From: CAZEDU01 sp964511185
Lineage (GTDB): Bacteria; Myxococcota; Myxococcia; Myxococcales; Myxococcaceae
Assembly (NCBI GenBank): GCA_964511185.1
Contig: CAZEDU010000011.1
Location: 1-61,874 of the forward strand
Length of the DNA stretch: 61,874 bases
Reading direction: 5' to 3'
Part shown: piece after piece, positions 58,073 to 61,874 of the stretch
Layout of the letters: every line of letters begins with the position of its first letter
Position numbering within the stretch: position 1 is the stretch's first letter
Notes under the pieces: model-generated
What the model was told of the DNA's origin: nothing
The model's database searches: none
The model's input: the letters and a program-made list of their open reading frames with translations, nothing else
Program-made: the position numbers and the translations under genes

Positions 58073-58993
58073 TCAGCCGTCGGCGCGGGCGACGAGCGCG
58101 CGGGCCGCTTCGAGATCGCGCTTGATCTGCGCGGCCAGCTCCGACACCGAAGCGAAGCGCTGCTCCGCGCGCAGCCGGTCGACGAACTGCACGCGCAGCT
58201 CCTTGCCGTACAGGTCTCCCTCGAAGTCGAGCAGGTGCACCTCGATGGTCACCGCGCCGCCGCCGAAGGTCGGCTTCACCCCGATGTTCGCCGCGCCGCC
58301 GCGCCAGGGCCCGCCTTCGCCCACCACCCGCGCGCGCACCGCGTAGACGCCGGGCGCGGGCCGAAGCTCGTTCGAGGTGTCGACGTTCGCGGTCGGCACG
58401 CCGATGGTGCGGCCGCGGCCGTGGCCCGGGACCACCGCGCCGTCCAGGTCGAAGTAGCGGCCGAGCAGGCGGTGCGCGGCGCTGACTCGGCCCTCGAGGA
58501 TGTACTCGCGCACCTTCGTGGACGAGACCACCACGCCGTCCAAGCTCACCGGCGCGACCACGCGGACCTGCGCGCCGCGCGCGGCCGCGGCGGCCCGCAG
58601 CGACGCGACCGTGCCTTTGCGCGCGGCGCCGTAGGTGAAGTCCTCACCCACCACCACCGCCCGCGCGCCGACAGTGTCGAAGAGCGTGGCCTCGAACTGG
58701 GCCGGCGAAGTGCGCGCGTACTCGCGCGTGAAGGGCTGCACGATGGTGGCGGTGGCGCCGTACTCCGCGAGCAGCTCGAGCTTGCGCGGGAGCAGGGTGA
58801 TGAGCTTCGGCGCCAGCTCGGGCTGCAGCACCTTCCCCGGATGCGGGTGAAAGGTGATGGCGACCGCCGGGCCGAGCGCCTTCGCCTCGGCGAGCAGCGC
58901 CTGGTGCCCAACGTGCACCCCGTCGAAGTTGCCGAGCGTCGCCGCGCAGCCTTTGAGCTCGGCGGCCTCGTCGAGCGAATGGAAGACCTTCAT
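58073..58993 (-). CDS. ribF: Bifunctional riboflavin kinase/FAD synthetase
   Basis: The 306-residue enzyme makes FMN and FAD. Its adenylyltransferase domain has ATLGNFDGVHVGHQALL, ITFHPHPGKVL and VVGEDFTYGAARKG. The C-terminal kinase domain has GHGRGRTIGVPTANVD and FEGDLYGKELRVQFVDRLR. Length and domain order are normal. It is transcribed away from trmB and is not part of the pil operon. No FMN riboswitch is visible in the 67-base upstream gap. Confidence 0.96.
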   Translation of the reverse strand: MKVFHSLDEAAELKGCAATLGNFDGVHVGHQALLAEAKALGPAVAITFHPHPGKVLQPELAPKLITLLPRKLELLAEYGATATIVQPFTREYARTSPAQFEATLFDTVGARAVVVGEDFTYGAARKGTVASLRAAAAARGAQVRVVAPVSLDGVVVSSTKVREYILEGRVSAAHRLLGRYFDLDGAVVPGHGRGRTIGVPTANVDTSNELRPAPGVYAVRARVVGEGGPWRGGAANIGVKPTFGGGAVTIEVHLLDFEGDLYGKELRVQFVDRLRAEQRFASVSELAAQIKRDLEAARALVARADG

Positions 58994-59060
58994 CAGCCCG
59001 TCCTTTTAGCGCGCCTTCTTGCCGAACGCGCTCGAGGTTGGTAGCCACGGTCCCCTTCCC

Positions 59061-59697
59061 GTGGCCCGCTTCGCGTTAAGACCAGAGCCCGCCGGGCTCG
59101 AGCTCGTTGGGCGAAAGGAGCCGCCCGACTGGACCGAGGTGTTCGGCTTCGAGGGGCCGCTCGAGCAGGAGATCGGCGCCGGCGCCGGCGGCTTCTGCGT
59201 GGAGTACGCGCGGCGCCACCCCCGGGTGCGCTACGTGGCCTTCGAGTGNNNNNNNNNNCGAGTGGCGCAAGAAGTACGCGCGAGAGATTCACGCCCGCGC
59301 GGTGAAGGCGGGGCTGAGCAACCTGCGCGTCATCGAGGCCGACGCCCGCTTCGAGGTGCCGCGGCTGTTTCGCCCGAGCACGCTGTCGGCGGTGCACCTG
59401 CAGTTCCCCGACCCGTGGTGGAAGCGCGCGCACCAGAAGCGGGCCATCCTGAACCCGGAGTTCACCCAGCTGCTCATCGACCTGATGGTGCCCGGCGCGC
59501 TGTTCGACCTGCGGACCGACGTGGAAGACCGCGCGCACACCATGCTGCAGATACTCGAGGACGCGGGGCTTCAGAATCCGCTGGGGCGCGGCGTCTTTCA
59601 CCCGTACGACCCGGAAGAGGTTCCTTCGACGCGGGAGCGGCGCTATCTGGTGACCGGCCAGCCCGTGTACCGGGCCAGACTCCGAAAGGCTTCGTGA
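59061..59697 (+). CDS. trmB: tRNA (guanine-N7)-methyltransferase TrmB (interrupted by a false gap)
   Basis: The enzyme methylates G46 of tRNA. The first part has EIGAGAGGFCVEYARRHP (SAM site). The second part has WRKKYAREIHARAVKAGLSN, then LQFPDPWWKRAHQKRAILN, the family signature, and FDLRTDVEDRAHTML. Ten Ns at 59249-59258 split it into two frames. The six bases before the Ns (CGAGTG) are repeated after them. Merging this overlap restores one frame of 206 residues, with AFEWRKKY across the join. The GTG at 59061 was chosen because the upstream frame is noise; no clear ribosome site is seen. Confidence 0.88.
59249..59258. other. False assembly gap (10 N, flanks overlap)
   Basis: CGAGTG occurs immediately before and immediately after the Ns. 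Removing the Ns and one copy (16 bases) restores the trmB frame, so the two contigs overlap and nothing is missing. Confidence 0.85.
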
Positions 59698-59702
59698 CGC
59701 CG

Positions 59703-60104
59703 ATGCGCGCCTTCGCCCCGATGTTCGCCCTCGTGTTGCTCGCGTGCCCCCCCGCGCCGCGGGCCGACCGCCCGGAAGAGGCGTACCTGGCGTTCACTCA
59801 AGCGCTGCAGCGGGGCAACGCCAAGGGAGCGTGGGAGCTGCTCTCCACGCCCACGCGCAAGGCATTTCAAACGCAAGCGAAGGAGATTTCACGGGCCTCG
59901 GGCGGCGCGGTCTCAGCCGACCCGATGCGCCTGGCGTTCGCGGTGCCGGGCAAGGCGCCCGTGGTCACCGAAGTCAAGGCGGTGCAAGTCGAGGGCGACG
60001 AAGCGACCGTGGCGGTCACCGCGGGTGGACGCACACAGGAGCAGCGGATGGTGAAAGAAGGAGCATCTTGGAAGGTGGACTTGCAGGCTGCCTTGACCCA
60101 ATGA
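59703..60104 (+). CDS. Small lipoprotein, NTF2/DUF4878-like
   Basis: The 133-residue protein has a short signal and lipobox LLAC (Cys about residue 15) followed by PPAPRADRPEEAYLAF. The body has the layout of small NTF2-like lipoproteins: a helix with AFTQALQRGNAKGAWELLS, then strands ending MVKEGASWKVDLQ. The family's function is generally unknown. It starts five bases after trmB and is followed by a gene overlapping the same transcript. Confidence 0.72.
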   Translation: MRAFAPMFALVLLACPPAPRADRPEEAYLAFTQALQRGNAKGAWELLSTPTRKAFQTQAKEISRASGGAVSADPMRLAFAVPGKAPVVTEVKAVQVEGDEATVAVTAGGRTQEQRMVKEGASWKVDLQAALTQ

Positions 60105-60114
60105 TGGGTGAGAC

Positions 60115-61122
60115 GTGAGCGACCGCAAAGGCAAGCGCGAGCCGCCCCAAGTCGAAGTCATTCGGCGACCTGCGGCCCCGACTCCTTCCTCTTCTTCGCC
60201 CTCTTCCACGCCGGCCCCTCGGCCCCTGGCGCCGAAACCAGTGCAGGTGCGGCCGGCGGGACCGGTGGGGACGCGACCGCCTCCCCGGCCGGGCGCTCCC
60301 GCGAGCGGCGGCGGTGGCTTCCCCGTGCGGCCCCGCTACAAGCCGCGCGGCCCGGTGCGCACGCCGACGGTCGAAGAGATCAACGCGCTGGCGAAGAAGG
60401 AGCGCGTGCCGGCCCGAATCGCGAAGGGCGAGCTGGAAGGAAAGATGAAGTGCCGCGTGTGGCGCAAGCTGCACGCCGAAGAGGCCAAGCGGTTCGATCA
60501 GGTCTACGTGTTGATGGATCAGAACCCCGGCCTCTCCTTGCCCGACGCGTTCGGGGTGCTGCAGAGCGGGCTCAGCGTTCAAGACTTCCTCTCGAAGCGC
60601 TCCCGCACGCAGCGAAAGGCGCAGGTGAAGGAAGCGCGCACCACGGTGAAGGGCGAGGAGATCGACGCGTTCATCGACGCGCTGGTGAAAGACAAGGAGC
60701 AGGTCGCGTTCGTGCTCGCGGACCGCACCGTGTTCGACGTGCCTGTGAAGGTCGACCGGGTGAGCTTTCGGCTCGAGCGCCACGGCAAGCTCGAGAAGCT
60801 GCAGGTCGTGCTGCTCGCCAAGCGCGCCTTGTGGGAGAGCATCTCCGGCAACATCCAGCGAGACCCCAAGCTCTTTCAGAAGCCGACGCACGTGGAGCGG
60901 CAACCCGAGAAGCGGCCGGTGGCGGATCCGCGGCCTTTCCTGGACAGCGTCGGCAAGCCGCTGTCGCTCACCTTGCGAAACGGCATCTTGCTCGACCGGC
61001 CGCTCCAGACCGTCGGGCCCTTCGACTTGCTCGTGGGGGACGAAGGCGGGGTGCTCTTCGTGCCCTTGCACGCCATCGTGCGGTGGCAGGCCGGTGACTC
61101 AGCGTCGGGAGAGACGACATGA
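60115..61122 (+). CDS. Uncharacterised protein with two Sm/Hfq-like segments
   Basis: The 335-residue cytoplasmic protein has a Pro/Arg/Ser-rich disordered tail (1-85) and a helical basic middle (about 85-190, with ARIAKGELEGKMKCRVWRKL). Two similar beta-rich segments follow. The second (281-325) has a Hfq-like arrangement: a strand then RNG (288-290), FDLLV from 303, and PLHAIV (317-322), comparable to the NG...FD...KHAI pattern of Hfq. The first (195-240) has VAFVLADRTVFDVPVKVD and LEKLQVVLLAKRALW. RNA binding is therefore possible but unproven. The GTG at 60115 follows the lipoprotein gene closely, and the stop overlaps the cupredoxin ATG. Confidence 0.65.
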   Translation: MSDRKGKREPPQVEVIRRPAAPTPSSSSPSSTPAPRPLAPKPVQVRPAGPVGTRPPPRPGAPASGGGGFPVRPRYKPRGPVRTPTVEEINALAKKERVPARIAKGELEGKMKCRVWRKLHAEEAKRFDQVYVLMDQNPGLSLPDAFGVLQSGLSVQDFLSKRSRTQRKAQVKEARTTVKGEEIDAFIDALVKDKEQVAFVLADRTVFDVPVKVDRVSFRLERHGKLEKLQVVLLAKRALWESISGNIQRDPKLFQKPTHVERQPEKRPVADPRPFLDSVGKPLSLTLRNGILLDRPLQTVGPFDLLVGDEGGVLFVPLHAIVRWQAGDSASGETT

Positions 61123-61526
61123 AGGACTTCAGCAAGCTGGCGAAGGTGGCGGTGGCGGTGATTTTGGGAGGGCTCGTGCTCACGCTGCCCACCACCAGCT
61201 GCGCCGCGCCGAAAACCAAGACCGAAGGCAAGGCGCCCGCGGCGGCCCCAGCGCAGGCGGCGCGACGAATCGAGATCCAGGTGACCGAGGACGGCTTCGA
61301 GCCGAGCCCCATTCAGGTCAAGAAGGGCGAGCCCCTCACGCTGGCCATCACCCGCAAGACCGAGAAGACCTGCGCGACCGAGCTGGTGCTCGACGAGGGG
61401 AACATCAACGTGCCCTTGCCGTTCGGCAAAACGGTCGAGGTGCCCTTCACGCCCGCGAAGACCGGGGAGATCAAGTACGGCTGCGCGATGGGCAAGATGG
61501 TGGCCGGCGTGCTCATGGTCGAGTAG
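61119..61526 (+). CDS. Exported cupredoxin-like protein
   Basis: The 135-residue protein has a signal segment (VAVAVILGGLVLTLP) and a possible lipoprotein Cys (TTSCA). A Lys/Ala linker and a cupredoxin domain follow: TEDGFEPSPIQVKKGEPLTL, then EKTCATELVLDE, then GEIKYGCAMGKMVAGVL. The two Cys, a Met and acidic residues suggest a non-classical copper site without the usual histidine. It may carry or sequester copper in the periplasm. The ATG overlaps the upstream stop, and the 3' end overlaps the convergent exporter gene by 14 bases. Confidence 0.78.
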   Translation: MKDFSKLAKVAVAVILGGLVLTLPTTSCAAPKTKTEGKAPAAAPAQAARRIEIQVTEDGFEPSPIQVKKGEPLTLAITRKTEKTCATELVLDEGNINVPLPFGKTVEVPFTPAKTGEIKYGCAMGKMVAGVLMVE

Positions 61527-61874
61527 GCCTCGGCGAGGCGCTGCGAAACAAGACTCCAGCGAGCAGGAGCCCCAGCACCAGCTGCAGCGCGACGAGGAAG
61601 ACGTGGAAGAACGTCTCGCGTCCGCCGGCGTCGCCCACCAGCAGCCGTAGAACGGACTGCACGCCGAGGAAGCCCGGAGCGAGCTGCAGCAGGCCGGGCA
61701 CGATGAGGGTGGCGGCGAAGCGGCCCGGCTTTCTCGCCTGAAGGTATCCCGCCGAGCCGACCAGAAACGCGGAGAGCGCCGGCGCGCCCCCTTCGCCCAA
61801 GAGCTGCTTGCTCAGCTCCTGCGCGCCGTAGGCCAACAGAACGGCGCCTATCATCCACGCGGTGTCCTGGACCC
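61513..61874 (-). CDS. ThrE-type threonine/serine exporter domain (5' truncated by window end)
   Basis: The frame is open to the window edge. About 120 residues remain, with four hydrophobic segments, including AFLVGSAGYLQARKPGRFAATLIVPGL and LAPGFLGVQSVLRLL, typical of the small C-terminal membrane domain of ThrE-like exporters. It may be a separate small subunit or the tail of a longer protein beyond the window. Its role in amino-acid efflux is inferred from the family. Confidence 0.72.
   Translation of the reverse strand, partial: VQDTAWMIGAVLLAYGAQELSKQLLGEGGAPALSAFLVGSAGYLQARKPGRFAATLIVPGLLQLAPGFLGVQSVLRLLVGDAGGRETFFHVFLVALQLVLGLLLAGVLFRSASPRPTRP

Noticed and set aside
59019..60104. A frame joining the TrmB N-terminus to the small lipoprotein
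   Set aside because: It exists only because the ten Ns shift the frame. The middle part is noise, while the real trmB continuation is in another frame.

Overview
The window is a high-GC stretch (roughly two-thirds G+C by eye) that reads as a Myxococcota (myxobacterial) chromosome, probably a draft or metagenome-assembled scaffold because it carries four runs of N. The main evidence is the complete type IVa pilus (T4P) locus in the gene set and order known from Myxococcus xanthus: pilB, T, C, S, R, A, G, H, I, D, S2, R2, M, N, O, P, Q. It includes the myxobacterial pilGHI ABC transporter. A CarF-type plasmanylethanolamine desaturase supports the same assignment. Layout, left to right: (a) 1-2.9 kb: the end of a NuoF/HoxF-type diaphorase subunit, an unusual four-cluster iron-sulfur protein ending where a formate dehydrogenase catalytic domain would begin, and carF. 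(b) 2.9-10.2 kb: murI and a lipoprotein gene on the minus strand, then tolQ-tolR-tolA-tolB without pal, then one long ORF fusing a class V aminotransferase to a Ppx/GppA phosphatase. (c) 10.2-27.7 kb, all minus strand: an Atg22-like MFS permease, a frameshifted acyltransferase, tamA, tamB, an ExeA-like ATPase, a large TPR protein, accC, accB, efp, a Roadblock/LC7 protein and a lipoprotein just downstream of pilQ. (d) 27.7-57.9 kb: the pilus locus on the minus strand. It is interrupted by plus-strand genes for nucleotide-sugar and polyprenyl-phosphate-sugar synthesis and by three GT-C-type membrane proteins, two of them TMTC-like with C-terminal TPRs. (e) 57.9-61.9 kb: ribF, trmB, a small lipoprotein, a protein whose C-terminal half looks like two divergent Sm/Hfq-like folds, a cupredoxin and a truncated ThrE-type exporter. 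How it works together: PilB and PilT drive extension and retraction through the PilC platform; PilM/N/O/P connect to the PilQ secretin; PilD processes PilA; PilS/PilR fit control of pilA from a good sigma-54 promoter candidate at 48426-48441 with TGTC-containing palindromes upstream. The sugar genes inside the locus (GT2, WbpB/E/D-like enzymes, GT-C transferases) look like a pilin or surface-protein O-glycosylation module. This is the best candidate here for an undescribed system. Limits: no searches were run, so all family calls come from reading motifs. Three N runs have wrong lengths judged by reading frame, and two genes carry apparent frameshifts that may be real or assembly errors. No tRNA, rRNA, CRISPR array or transposase was seen, and no gene-free stretch exceeds about 300 bases.
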